Below are positions 7,831 through 16,847 of a DNA stretch of 64,000 nucleotides, in pieces (the stretch's first letter is position 1; each line of letters opens with the position of its first letter). The notes below the pieces were generated by a model that was not told the DNA's origin, ran no database searches, and saw only the letters and a program-made list of their open reading frames with translations. The DNA is taken from NCBI GenBank assembly GCA_016719785.1, contig JADJYJ010000032.1:1-64000 (forward strand), in the 5' to 3' direction. The stretch comes from Candidatus Amarolinea dominans. GTDB taxonomy: Bacteria; Chloroflexota; Anaerolineae; SSC4; Amarolineaceae. Position numbers and translations under genes: made by a program.

Positions 7831-10098
7831 TCAGCGTTTTTGCATCTGAATCTGCAGCTCCACCTGGTCTGGCGTCTTCTGATTGACGCAGGCGTCATCC
7901 TCATTGTGCGTCCAGTAGCCCTCGGCGGCAATCACGACGCTGTAGCACTGACCGCGCAACAGGGGCAACGGCAGTTGTAAGACACCCTGGCGGTCGCTCT
8001 TGGTCATCGAGTAGACCTCGTCGTCGGTCCACTTGAACGCGCTGACCTTGATCCCCGGCTTGAGCACGATGAAGAACGCCCCGGCGATGGGCCGCCCTGT
8101 GTCCGCGTCGCTGATGACCCCCTGCACCTGCACGCCGGCGGCGGGACTGGCGGGCGCCGGCGCGGGTGTGGGCGCCGGTGCAGCGCCACCGATCGTCACC
8201 GAACCTCGCTGCGCCACCTGACCTTCCACCACCAGCTCTAACGTGTACTCGCCGTTGGGCATTTCGTTACCGCTGGCGCTGAACACGTTCGACCAGGTTC
8301 CCGACTCGCCCGCCCAGGGCAGCCACTCGTCGCCCCACACATAGGCATTATCCATGAGCTTGACGCCGTTCAGATACAGGCGGTTGGCGCACTTCAAGCC
8401 GTTCTGCATGCCGGCGAAGTCCGAAAAGGCGTAGAAAGCGGTGATGCCGGCCGGAAAGCTGGTCTCCGTGTCGAGCGGCTTGCCCGTCTTGTTATCCACG
8501 TTGCGCGAAAAGACAAACGGCTGGAAGACAGGCCCGCCGCCCTGCTTCCCGGCGACGGTCAAATCGGCGCGGGCTGCCGGCTGATCGCCGATCGTCAGCT
8601 CCAACCGCCAGTTGCCCGCCGCCATGCCGGTGTCGTTGGTCAGCACCATGCGCATCAGACCGTCGGGCGGCCCATCCCAGGTCAGCGTGGCGCTATCTGC
8701 CGCCTTGCCTTCGAAAAACCAGGTGTAACCCCACTGGGCGCCAACGGTCATGTTCTGATGCTCGAAGAACCAGTAAAGGCGCTTGGTCCCCTCCGGGAAG
8801 AGACGGCTCGACTCGGACGGTTCGCCCGCACTCGTGTAGTCTTGACTGAATACAATGTTGGCAAACGTGGCTGCGCGCGGCGTTTCGACGCCAACCTGAA
8901 TCTGGGTTTCGGCCACCTGACGGCCCTCGACCAGGAAGCGCATGCGATACAGGCCGTCGGCGAAGGGGGTGTCGCTCCAACCGACCCACCAGTTGCCCGT
9001 CGCCCCGCCGACCCAGCCGTCGGCCGACATTCCCAGATCTGGTTCGTCCTTGCCATCTTTGGAGACCTGCATCTCCCAACGCATCCCATCGGCCATATTC
9101 TCGTAGTCGAAGAAGATGTACATCTGACGGCTGCCGGAGGGCAGGCTGCTGATCAGCGTCGTTGGCTGCTGCGACTCGCTCACGCCGGACGCAAACTGCA
9201 GGTTGAAGAAGCGCGGCTGACTCGCCGGCGCAGGCGCGGTCTCGCCGGCGCCTGGATTGCTCTGGCCCGGCGAAGCCACCCCTTGCCGCGCCGCTTCGAT
9301 CAGCGGCCTGGCCAGGTTGACCGGGCGCAATCCGTTCAGAAAGCCGCCGATCGGTACGCAGGAATCCTTGTCGTCAAGCTTGCCATCGTGATTGGTGTCG
9401 TTCACCGGGCGACAATCAACCACATCCGTGTCCTCGCCGGCGGCCGCGATCGTCGGCACGCCCACCAGCAGACCATCGGCGTCCACCGCTGTCCCGCCGC
9501 TGTTGCCGCCGGCAATCGTGGTGTCGGTCTTGATCCAGGCCCGGCCCTCGATGCTGGCGTCCAGCGTGAAGCCGCTGACAACGCCGCGCGTAAAGGTCAC
9601 GGTGTCGCCGCCGATGCCCGGATAGCCAAAGATGTTCAGCTCGTCGCCCACATCCAGATTGTCAGAGTCGCCCAGGGCAACGAAAGGCAGATTCAACTGG
9701 CTGGACTGGATGGGGCGCAGGTTGAGATCGTGTGAGATGCGCAGCACGGACAGATCGAGCCGGGCGTCATCAGCGACGATTTCCGCCAGATAGAGCACCT
9801 GCGGCGGCCGATCCGAGCGCGTCGTCAGGGCGATGCCCAAACGGTTGAATTCGCTGAACCTCGGCACAGCGACATGGTGGTTGGTCAGCACCAGCCCATC
9901 GGCCGAGATGAGCGTGCCAGACCCGACGCCGCCGCCGCGCAGATTGCCGTTTTCTTCGGTGATCCACCAGACCTGGACCACGGCGGACATGATCTTCAGG
10001 CGTCCTGGCCTGTCCAGGGCCAGCGCCGCGGGCGCCAGGCTGGTCAGCAGCAGCGCCACGATCAGTGGAATGCTCAACAGACGGAAGATGCGATTCAT
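7831..10098 (-). CDS. Secreted trypsin-like (S1C) serine protease with beta-domains
   Basis: This 755-residue exported protease starts with a signal peptide (hydrophobic residues about 8-27, ending ALA). A trypsin-like domain follows, with the triad His75 (TNHHV), Asp115 (LDLSV) and Ser200 (GGNSGG). An EF-hand-like calcium loop, DTNHDGKLDDKDSC, lies near residue 233. Three related beta-rich units of about 100 residues follow (each with a YIFF/YWFFEHQNM-like block), then a Pro/Ala linker and a C-terminal carboxypeptidase-regulatory-like domain (GVISDADTGRPIAGA). AAAGGA precedes the ATG. It probably cleaves protein outside the cell or at the envelope; the substrate is unknown. Confidence 0.85.
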   Translation of the reverse strand: MNRIFRLLSIPLIVALLLTSLAPAALALDRPGRLKIMSAVVQVWWITEENGNLRGGGVGSGTLISADGLVLTNHHVAVPRFSEFNRLGIALTTRSDRPPQVLYLAEIVADDARLDLSVLRISHDLNLRPIQSSQLNLPFVALGDSDNLDVGDELNIFGYPGIGGDTVTFTRGVVSGFTLDASIEGRAWIKTDTTIAGGNSGGTAVDADGLLVGVPTIAAAGEDTDVVDCRPVNDTNHDGKLDDKDSCVPIGGFLNGLRPVNLARPLIEAARQGVASPGQSNPGAGETAPAPASQPRFFNLQFASGVSESQQPTTLISSLPSGSRQMYIFFDYENMADGMRWEMQVSKDGKDEPDLGMSADGWVGGATGNWWVGWSDTPFADGLYRMRFLVEGRQVAETQIQVGVETPRAATFANIVFSQDYTSAGEPSESSRLFPEGTKRLYWFFEHQNMTVGAQWGYTWFFEGKAADSATLTWDGPPDGLMRMVLTNDTGMAAGNWRLELTIGDQPAARADLTVAGKQGGGPVFQPFVFSRNVDNKTGKPLDTETSFPAGITAFYAFSDFAGMQNGLKCANRLYLNGVKLMDNAYVWGDEWLPWAGESGTWSNVFSASGNEMPNGEYTLELVVEGQVAQRGSVTIGGAAPAPTPAPAPASPAAGVQVQGVISDADTGRPIAGAFFIVLKPGIKVSAFKWTDDEVYSMTKSDRQGVLQLPLPLLRGQCYSVVIAAEGYWTHNEDDACVNQKTPDQVELQIQMQKR

Positions 10099-10140
10099 CT
10101 CGATTGTTCCTTTCAGCGAACATCTGCGGCAGAGAACGGC

Positions 10141-10740
10141 TCAGCGCAGCGCCGCAGACTGTACGAAGCGGCGAAAATTTGGCGCGGCCGCCGCGAAGGC
10201 ATCGCCTTCGGCGGCCAGCAGGCTGAAAATGTAGGCCTGGTCGCCGCGCGCAACGGCGATATCCAGGCCGTGTACGACAACCGGCGCGGTTTGGGCAAAG
10301 GGATCACTGGGCGCAGAGATGTAGACGTAGTTGGCTTCCATCGTTGGTTGACCGGACACCGGCGCGCCCTCGCTGATCTCGAACAGCCGATAGGCCGTCT
10401 CCTGACGTCCGCGGTCGAGCGCCATGTTGTTGAGCGCCAGGGCAAGGGTCGGCGTGATTGGGCCGCCCGCCGCAATCGGCATCGTGCGCGCCTGGTAGGT
10501 TGTCTTGAAAGTGCCTGATTCGGGGTTGATGGCCTGGAAGGCCAGATCGGCGCTTGACTGGAGCAGCCAGCCTTGCGGATATGCCACGGTCAGGCCAGCC
10601 TCGGCATTGCTGAATTGACTGCGCTGGCCCTGCGCCAGGTTCACGACGACTGCGCCCAGCAGCAGGGCGGCGATCAGTGCGCCGATGACCGCGCCATCGG
10701 CCCAGCGGTCAGACCGGCTGCGTGTAATTGATTGTAACAT
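10141..10740 (-). CDS. Single-pass membrane-anchored protein, unknown function
   Basis: The product has 199 residues. The chosen ATG has AAAGGAC upstream; an in-frame ATG 33 bp earlier lacks a site. A transmembrane segment at about residues 17-37 (GALIAALLLGAVVVNLAQG) is followed by a soluble region with AEAGLTVAYPQGW, a pattern seen in PsbP/DUF1795-like lipoprotein domains that begin with a Tyr-Pro-x-Gly-Trp strand. That resemblance is weak. It sits 43 bp from the protease gene and is probably cotranscribed with it, which suggests an envelope role. Confidence 0.6.
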   Translation of the reverse strand: MLQSITRSRSDRWADGAVIGALIAALLLGAVVVNLAQGQRSQFSNAEAGLTVAYPQGWLLQSSADLAFQAINPESGTFKTTYQARTMPIAAGGPITPTLALALNNMALDRGRQETAYRLFEISEGAPVSGQPTMEANYVYISAPSDPFAQTAPVVVHGLDIAVARGDQAYIFSLLAAEGDAFAAAAPNFRRFVQSAALR

Positions 10741-10782
10741 CGGTCGTTCGTCCTTTCTGAAATGCGTTCGCACGTGGGATCG

Positions 10783-11733
10783 TCACGGGGCGTCGGCGCC
10801 GGCCAGGGTCTGCCGGTTGGCGCGGCGCATGAGGCCAATCACCGCATAGAGGGTCACGCCCGCCACGACGGCCGCCAGCGCCAGACCGTACCAGGGAGTG
10901 ATCGTCTGACCGGCCAGCGCCGAGCCGCTGCGCGTCAAGCCGCCGCGGGCCACGCTGAACAGGCCATTGAGCACGGCGGCCAGCGTCAAACCGGCGGGCA
11001 GCCACCAGACCGGTTCCTCTTCGAACTTGGCGCGGCCCAGAAAATAGCCGCTGACGCCGCCAAAACTGGCATGGGCCAGCGCGTTGACGACAATCGTAAT
11101 GACGCCCAGGGCCAGATTGACCCCGCCGCTCTCCACCACGTAGTGGATGTTGAGCAGGGTGGCAAAGCCCAAACCGGCGGCGGTCCCGTAGAGGATGCCG
11201 TCCAAACGTTCGTCGAATTCGGGCGAGAGGTAGACGGAATAGCGCACGGCCGCGTACTTGAGGAATTCCTGTACGAAGCCGACGATCAGGATCGAAGCGA
11301 GCAGATCGAACCAGAGACCCCGGCCCAACGCATCCTGGACACGGAACAGATTGCGCACGATGGGGATGCCGACGGAGCTGGCCAGCAGCCCGCCGAACAC
11401 GAACACAGCCAACACATGGCCCTTCGGCTCTGGCTCCAGCCGATCCTGGGCATAGAAGAAGACCAACCACAGCGCCGCCGGGATCAGGGCCAGCACGACG
11501 CCTACCGCCGTCAGCCAGGCGCCGCTCAGCGCCGGCTTGATCGCTCCGGCCAGCAGAGCCGCGGCCACGGCAAAGACCAACAGCGCGCTGACGCTGGCCA
11601 AGCCCGCACGCCACACGCTGCCGCGGCTGCGGCTGAGCGCGGCCCAATGCTCCTGGCAGTAGGCCCGGTTGCCCAGATGGGGCGCATTGCCCTCCAGCGG
11701 CCGCTGACACACACAACACTCCAGGGTTCTCAT
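10783..11733 (-). CDS. PrsW-family intramembrane metalloprotease
   Basis: The product has 316 residues and starts at an ATG with AAGGAG upstream. The N-terminus carries a small zinc-finger-like motif (CCVC, then CQEH about 20 residues later). About eight transmembrane helices follow. PrsW-like motifs are visible: FVQEFLKY in one helix and HASFGGVSGYFLG in another, which supply the conserved Glu and His residues. PrsW proteases cleave membrane proteins such as anti-sigma factors. It is first in a minus-strand set with the single-pass protein and the secreted protease, suggesting a proteolytic envelope module. Confidence 0.8.
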   Translation of the reverse strand: MRTLECCVCQRPLEGNAPHLGNRAYCQEHWAALSRSRGSVWRAGLASVSALLVFAVAAALLAGAIKPALSGAWLTAVGVVLALIPAALWLVFFYAQDRLEPEPKGHVLAVFVFGGLLASSVGIPIVRNLFRVQDALGRGLWFDLLASILIVGFVQEFLKYAAVRYSVYLSPEFDERLDGILYGTAAGLGFATLLNIHYVVESGGVNLALGVITIVVNALAHASFGGVSGYFLGRAKFEEEPVWWLPAGLTLAAVLNGLFSVARGGLTRSGSALAGQTITPWYGLALAAVVAGVTLYAVIGLMRRANRQTLAGADAP

Positions 11734-11900
11734 GTCCAATTTCTCCTTGTCTGGGATGCGACGGGGGCGCCATGTCTCGTAGTGTACACAGGGATCGTTT
11801 AGAGTTCGTAAATTAGCGGGCTGCATGCCGCACATGCGCCGCCAGATTGCGAAGTTCCGGCGAACCCAAACGCAATTGCGCGTTGACGCAAGCCCATGAA

Positions 11901-12127
11901 TAAAGGAACGAGGCTTGGCCGTCAAGCAAAAGAACGCGACCATAAAGGTCAGGGAAGATTGGCGACGCAGCCGCCACCGGCCACCGGCATCCGCGATTCG
12001 ACAAGGCGCCTGAGGCCGCGAGGTCGGATAGGTGTCGCACCAAACATAACTTGCCTGCCCACGAGGACAAGGTCGGTCGCAGGCTGTGGTCTGTGGGCCG
12101 GCCTTGTTGTATTGGTGGGGGTCATGG
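11901..12127 (+). repeat. Direct repeat module, copy B (short form)
   Basis: This is a continuous 227-bp match to the two halves of copy A at 7415-7794, without the 153-bp middle segment. It lies upstream of the PrsW-like gene and just before the promoter of the NTF2-like gene. Confidence 0.85.
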
Positions 12128-12141
12128 CGTCACCTGAACTG

Positions 12142-12170
12142 TAGACAGAACCGCGTTCGCCGGGTATAAT
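12142..12170 (+). promoter_or_regulatory. Sigma-70-type promoter for the NTF2-like gene
   Basis: TAGACA at 12142-12147, a 17-bp spacer, then TATAAT at 12165-12170. It lies 68 bp upstream of the chosen start codon at 12238 and points toward it. Confidence 0.6.
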
Positions 12171-12237
12171 GTGCGACTGGCCGGGGCAGACCGGTCCCCC
12201 CCTGAACCTCGTAGAAACATTTGGAGATGAAGTGCAT

Positions 12238-12768
12238 ATGGAAGAGCGGAAAGAACTGCAAGAACTGGAAGAACTGGAACCAAAGAGGGCGAACCTCAGT
12301 CTCGCGCTGCTTGGGAACAATGAAATCGGCCTGCTGAGGACACTGGACACCGGTGTCGTCAGGGAGTTGTGGGGCCGAACCTATAACGCCGACGGGAAAC
12401 CGGACTGGTCCCATCTCTATCCGTACTATCACCCGGACATCGTTTTCCAGGATTCCATCCAGCGCATCGAAGGGATCGAGGAATTCGTCGGTCTCTGCGA
12501 ACGCCTGACGCAGCGCTGTCAGAGCCTGCACATGCAGATCCTCTCCATCGCCCAGAACTCCAACATCATCCTGATGGACTGGATCATGACGATGGCTTTC
12601 ACGAAGTATCCACCCAATCCCGTCTACGGCAGCACCAAGCTCACTCTGCACGAGGACGGCCGCATCATCGCACAACGCGACTATTTCGACCTGTGGGGCG
12701 CTATCCTTGACGGAATCCCGCCGCTCAAGACGCCCTATCGCCGCTTCATGCGCAGAGTCTTTGGTTGA
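12238..12768 (+). CDS. NTF2/SnoaL-like domain protein
   Basis: The product has 176 residues. The start at 12238 is chosen because GGAGA lies 12 bp upstream; a more distal in-frame ATG at 12169 lies on top of the promoter. After a Glu-rich N-terminus (about 20 residues) the protein has the SnoaL/NTF2 layout: an N-terminal helix, YHPDIVFQDSIQRIEGIEEF, and closing strands ending in DGRIIAQRDYFDLWG. Such cone-shaped folds are used as small enzymes or binding proteins. The next gene, an SDR, follows after 11 bp, so the pair probably acts together on one small molecule. Confidence 0.7.
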   Translation: MEERKELQELEELEPKRANLSLALLGNNEIGLLRTLDTGVVRELWGRTYNADGKPDWSHLYPYYHPDIVFQDSIQRIEGIEEFVGLCERLTQRCQSLHMQILSIAQNSNIILMDWIMTMAFTKYPPNPVYGSTKLTLHEDGRIIAQRDYFDLWGAILDGIPPLKTPYRRFMRRVFG

Positions 12769-12779
12769 AGGGAGAAGCC

Positions 12780-13709
12780 ATGCCCGCCTTCAAGTTGCCG
12801 GATGAACTTGCGTTCATCACGAACCGCCGGGCCAGCCAGGGGACCACCACCGCTTCCCTGGCCGGGAAACTCTGCGTCGTCTCCGGCTCAACCTCAGGCG
12901 TAGGGCTGGCGGCCGTCAGACGCCTTGCCCGCGCCGGCGCCCACATCGTCATGCTCTGTCGGAACCCCGATAAGGCGAAGGCTGTGCAGAGGGAGCTGCT
13001 GGCACGCAGCAACGCGCCGGTCGCAATCGTCCTCGCAGATTTCAGCGATCTCGCCAGCGTCCGCGCCGCGGCCGCGGTTCTCCTGCGAGACTATCCCCGG
13101 ATTGACGTGCTGATCAACTCAGCCGGGCTGTTTTCGACGAGCCGGACCCTCACCGGGGGTGGTTTCGAGACGGTGTTCTGTGTGAATCACCTCGCGCCAT
13201 TTCTCCTGACGCACCTTCTGCTCGAACGACTGCAGCAGAGCGCGCCTGCCCGCATCATCCAGGTGAACTCCGAAGGTCACAGGTTCGGCGGGCTGGATCT
13301 GGCTGATCTGAACTGGGCGCACAGGCGCTACAACGGCTATCGGGGTTACGGCGCGTCCAAAGTCGCGCAACTGCTGGCCACGTGGGAATTCGCCGACCGC
13401 CTGCAAGGCACGGGCGTCACCATCAATGCCATGCATCCGGGGGACGTGAGGACGAACATCGGCAACAACAACGGGCCGTTGTACCGATGGTTTCTGCATC
13501 ACATCATCTGGGGCACGCTCAAGGACTCCGCCATTTCCGGCGCAGCGCTGCACTACCTCGCGGCCGCGCCCGAACTGGCGGACGTCAGCGGCCGCTTCTT
13601 TCACCTGACCATCGAAGAGAAACCGGCCGCGCCGGCCCTGGATCGGGAGATGGGCCGGCGGGTCTGGGAGGCGAGCCTGCGCTTGACCGGCCTTACGCCA
13701 GGGCCTTGA
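12780..13709 (+). CDS. Short-chain dehydrogenase/reductase
   Basis: The product has 309 residues. The ATG at 12780 has GGGAG upstream. The NAD(P)-binding motif appears as SGSTSGVG near residue 40, the NAG-like strand as INSAGLF near 117, and the catalytic Tyr and Lys in YGASK near 189. The length and layout resemble the retinol dehydrogenase/WW-oxidoreductase-like SDR subgroup. It is translationally close to the NTF2-like gene and its 3' end overlaps the convergent CrtI-like gene by 17 bp. The substrate is unknown; lipid or isoprenoid alcohols are plausible. Confidence 0.8.
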   Translation: MPAFKLPDELAFITNRRASQGTTTASLAGKLCVVSGSTSGVGLAAVRRLARAGAHIVMLCRNPDKAKAVQRELLARSNAPVAIVLADFSDLASVRAAAAVLLRDYPRIDVLINSAGLFSTSRTLTGGGFETVFCVNHLAPFLLTHLLLERLQQSAPARIIQVNSEGHRFGGLDLADLNWAHRRYNGYRGYGASKVAQLLATWEFADRLQGTGVTINAMHPGDVRTNIGNNNGPLYRWFLHHIIWGTLKDSAISGAALHYLAAAPELADVSGRFFHLTIEEKPAAPALDREMGRRVWEASLRLTGLTPGP

Positions 13710-15309
13710 GGACCCTGTCCGCGGCCAACTTGCCGGTCAAAATCGAGATGGGCAGCCCGGCTGGGCTGTAGGTCCATTGTCCTGCCTGGTAAACGTCCGG
13801 GATCGGCGTCAGCACCGAACTGGCCACCCCCGGCAGACTGCGCACAGCCGGCATGACATCATTGGTAAATGCCCACCCCGTGATGGCGCCGTCCGAGTTG
13901 CCTGAGATCCGTTCCATCGTGAGCGGCGTGGACGTGAAGCTGTCCATGACGGCGGCCCTCAGCCCTGGATAAATGCTGGCGTCCAACACCCGGATCATGT
14001 GATCAGCCACGAGCTGTTTGAACTCGTCATACCAGCCCAGCGCCGCGATGTGCTTCGTTAGCGAGTATTCGAAGAGCGAGCTGACGATGAGTCCGGTCTT
14101 GCCCGCGGGGGCCAGCGTGTGATCCCGCAGAACGGGGCAGGAAATCTCGTAAGTGGTGTGTTCCAGGTAGCGTCTGAGCCAATCCTCGATGCGCGGCCGG
14201 TCGGCGATCAGCCCGGCGGCGCTCTCTGGGCCAGCCATGCGCAGTTCGTCCAGCCTGACCTGGGAAAGACCGGCCGTTGACGGCGTGTGGAAGAAGTGCG
14301 GGCTGGCGATGCGCCCGAAGGCGCTGCTCTCCATGTCCACCGTGAGATACACGGTCAGAACCGAATCGCCGCCGACTTTCCCCACCAGGCTTTCCTTTCT
14401 GGCCCGGATGCGTTCGCCAGCCTGCCTGTCCGGTATGGATGCCGGGTTGACGATCCGGTAGAGCGCCTTCTGATCCGCGGCCCAAACCAGCTTCTTGTAC
14501 TGGTAGACATTGCCCCGGTCATCCACCGCCTGGCGTCGTCCGGGGTCAAGACTCGTGATCAGGGTCTCGCGCCGGATTTCGCCGCCGTGGTCCAGCACGA
14601 AGCGCTCGAGGGCTTGGGGCAGCGTGCCGGTTCCGCCCCTGGGATAGCGGTAATCCAGGTAGAGGCTGAAATAGCTCAGGGCGAAATGTGTCGGCGTCTT
14701 CTGAAAGAAATGCTGGGCAATCATGTCAATCAACGCCTGGTTGGCCGAAAACCTGGCGAGATACGCCTCCACCGGCTCGCGGAGGCGGGCAATCTTCGGC
14801 GCGGTCAGCGCATATTTGAGCATCCACGGCAGGATCGTCCTGAACACGTAGCCCGGGTTGCGCTTCAAGTCCATGAACAACGGGTTGTCAATGCCATAGA
14901 GCACATCCATGTAGCCCATGATTTTCACAATTTCCCGCATGATGGCCGCGATGTCGTCCTTGTTGGCGGGAAAGTGCTTTTCCAGCAGCGCCTGGTACGC
15001 CGTCAGGCTGGCCTTCGACTCGATCCAGACCACATCCTCGCCGATGCCGATCGAGACGGGGCTGGGCAGGAAATCCACCTGCAAGCCCAACTGCCTCAGC
15101 ATGGGCGCTACGATCCCCGAATTCTCGATCGCCCGGATCCCGCCATCGAAGACGAAGCCCTTGTACTCAAATGAATTGACCAACCCTCCGGTGTTCTTCT
15201 CTTTGTCACACAGCAGCACCTTCAGGCCTGCCCGCGCGGTGTAGGCCGCGGCCGTCAGGCCGGCCATTCCCGCTCCCACCACGATCACATCATAGGCGCT
15301 TGATTCCAT
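13693..15309 (-). CDS. CrtI/retinol-saturase-like FAD-dependent oxidoreductase
   Basis: The product has 538 residues. The start ATG at 15309 is followed at once by the dinucleotide-binding motif VVVGAGMAGLTAA, and GGTGTLPQALERF sits mid-protein. The C-terminal FAD-contacting block reads YQAGQWTYSPAGLP. This matches the phytoene desaturase/carotene isomerase/retinol saturase superfamily. A more upstream in-frame ATG exists but lies in the promoter zone. It is convergent with and overlaps the SDR. Whether it acts on carotenoids, other polyisoprenoids or lipids cannot be settled here; a CarH-like light regulator lies 18 kb away. Confidence 0.75.
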   Translation of the reverse strand: MESSAYDVIVVGAGMAGLTAAAYTARAGLKVLLCDKEKNTGGLVNSFEYKGFVFDGGIRAIENSGIVAPMLRQLGLQVDFLPSPVSIGIGEDVVWIESKASLTAYQALLEKHFPANKDDIAAIMREIVKIMGYMDVLYGIDNPLFMDLKRNPGYVFRTILPWMLKYALTAPKIARLREPVEAYLARFSANQALIDMIAQHFFQKTPTHFALSYFSLYLDYRYPRGGTGTLPQALERFVLDHGGEIRRETLITSLDPGRRQAVDDRGNVYQYKKLVWAADQKALYRIVNPASIPDRQAGERIRARKESLVGKVGGDSVLTVYLTVDMESSAFGRIASPHFFHTPSTAGLSQVRLDELRMAGPESAAGLIADRPRIEDWLRRYLEHTTYEISCPVLRDHTLAPAGKTGLIVSSLFEYSLTKHIAALGWYDEFKQLVADHMIRVLDASIYPGLRAAVMDSFTSTPLTMERISGNSDGAITGWAFTNDVMPAVRSLPGVASSVLTPIPDVYQAGQWTYSPAGLPISILTGKLAADRVLKALA

Positions 15310-15340
15310 ACGTGTACCTACCAATCTATAATAGTCATTA

Positions 15341-15370
15341 TTGTAACATACAGCTCGCTTCGTGTATAAT
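15341..15370 (+). promoter_or_regulatory. Sigma-70-like promoter, rightward
   Basis: TTGTAA at 15341-15346, an 18-bp spacer, then TATAAT at 15365-15370. It points at the truncated activator-like reading frame beginning at 15414 and lies in the AT-rich gap upstream of the CrtI-like gene. Confidence 0.45.
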
Positions 15371-15413
15371 AGCCGACACCCTGGCACTCGCATGCAAGAT
15401 TCCATCCTGAACT

Positions 15414-15590
15414 ATGCTGCGCTTCTTCTTCTTTGGGCAGTTGCGCCTGTTCGTCAACGGCGCACCGCATCCGTTTCGCGGCCTTCCGAAGACCTTGCCG
15501 CTTTGGGCCTATGTGCTCCTGCACCGAAGACAGGCGCTCAAGCGTGAGCGTCTCGCGCTCGGCCTTCATCTGCCGGACATTAGCCTGACG
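15414..15590 (+). pseudogene. N-terminal stub of a SARP/BTAD-type regulator
   Basis: The first 50 residues (MLRFFFFGQLRLFVNG, then PKTLPLWAYVLLHRRQ and LKRERLAL) match the start of the winged-helix domain of AfsR/SARP-type activators. After about residue 50 the similarity ends and the frame runs on into unrelated sequence that overlaps the DUF3179 gene. The large ATPase and TPR parts typical of these regulators are absent. It is a truncated gene with a promoter still in place. Confidence 0.5.
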
Positions 15591-15753
15591 CCGAACGGGT
15601 GGCGCCTGATCGTGCAGAAATGCCTGCCTGGTAGTACAATCGAACATCGCACCCCCGGCTGTTCATCTGCAACGGAGTTATCTATGAGCCATGGCACACC
15701 CCTGCTGATGAAAATGGCTCATGGACAGCAGCGCATTTTCAGAGGAGAACCGG

Positions 15754-16827
15754 ATGTCAACTGCACTTTCGCTCAGCGCGCTTCTGCTCAGCGTGGCCGC
15801 AATCTTCGCCTATCAGTGGGTGACGTTCGCCCCCTGGGCCGGCCTGGGCCTGCTCTATCGCATCAAACGGGTGCAACTCCTGGTTGCTGCTGTCGCCTGG
15901 ACCTGCGCGCTGACCGCCTACGCCCTCCACCCCAGCAGCGGACAGGGGGTCGTCCTGCTGCTCACAGCGGCGCTGACGCCCCTCTCCGGCTTCAACAACG
16001 CCGCGCGCATCCTGGTGGCGCTCGACCGGCCGCGCCATGCCGCGGCCGCTGAAGCCGGCCTGGCAGATCGAGCGGCTGTCCTGGGCGCGGTGATCGCCGG
16101 CCGCCCCGTGGCCTGGAGCCTGGAGACGCTGGCGCCGCATCACCTGGTCAATGACCAGGTCGCCGGCGCGCCTGTGCTGGCCGCCTGGTGAGCGGCCTGT
16201 CGCAGCGGCATCGTGTATGCCGCCAACATCGCCGGCCAGCCGCTGACCTTCGAGACGGCCGCGGTCTGGCGTCGCAACATGATCATGCGCGACCGTGAGA
16301 CCGGCGCCCTGTGGCAGCATGCCACGGGCGAGGCCCTGATCGGCCCCCTGGCCGGCGCAAAACTGGAATGGCTGGGCGGAGAGCAAATGACCTGGGCCGC
16401 CTGGCGCACCGAACATCCTGACACGGTAGTGGCGCTTGAGCCGGCGGAGTGGAGCGGGCGTGCGCCGCGTGCCCTGGTGATGCGCGTGTTAGAATTTGCC
16501 ACCGCCCATGCCGCCGCGCTGCCGGGCCTCAGCGCGAACGACCGACGCCTGCCCATGCACGCGCCGGTGATTGGCGTCAGCCTGGCCGGCGAGGCGCGCG
16601 CTTATCCCCTGGCAACCTTGCGCCAGGCCGGCGTCATCAACGACAGCCTGGGCGGCGTCAACCTGCGCCTGACCTACGATCCGACCGGAGATCGTGTGCA
16701 AGCCTGGCGCCTGGCCGCGGCGCAGTCAGAAGAAGAAACAGCCGGCGCCCCAGAGCCGCTGCCGGTGCAGCGCACCTGGTGGAAAGGGTGGTTCGAGTTT
16801 CACCCGGCCACAGGAGTCTACCAATGA
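15754..16827 (+). CDS. DUF3179 membrane protein with in-frame TGA (candidate selenoprotein)
   Basis: Starting at ATG 15754 (GAGGAG upstream), one frame runs to 16827 and is interrupted only by TGA at 16189-16191, codon 146. The N-terminus has about three transmembrane helices. The rest is a full DUF3179 domain: VNDQVAGAPVL, W-[TGA]-A-A-C-R-S-G, MRDRETGALWQHATGEA, AWRTEHPDT and the closing WFEFHPATGVY. The TGA stands exactly where the family has the first Cys of its C-x-x-C motif, giving U-x-x-C. A perfect hairpin follows (separate entry). The alternative is a one-base nonsense mutation of TGC/TGT. Translated as selenocysteine the product has 357 residues. Confidence 0.7.
16189..16223 (+). promoter_or_regulatory. 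TGA codon and candidate bacterial SECIS hairpin
   Basis: TGA at 16189-16191 is followed after 13 nt by a perfect 7-bp stem, GCGGCAT (16205-16211) with ATGCCGC (16217-16223), closing a 5-nt loop CGTGT. The loop begins 21 nt after the TGA and has G as its second base. As I recall the bacterial SECIS rules (stem directly downstream, loop of 3-14 nt, G in the first two loop bases, loop roughly 16-37 nt from the UGA), all are satisfied. A chance palindrome in GC-rich coding DNA remains possible. Confidence 0.5.
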
Positions 16828-16847
16828 TCCGGCCCCTTGTACGGAGC

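Noticed and set aside
8758..9735. A 325-codon plus-strand open frame opposite the trypsin-like protease
   Set aside because: It is an antisense shadow of a gene with an intact catalytic triad and signal peptide.
15754..16827. Explaining the DUF3179 break as a frameshift
   Set aside because: Both parts lie in exactly the same frame; only the TGA codon separates them, so an indel is not needed.
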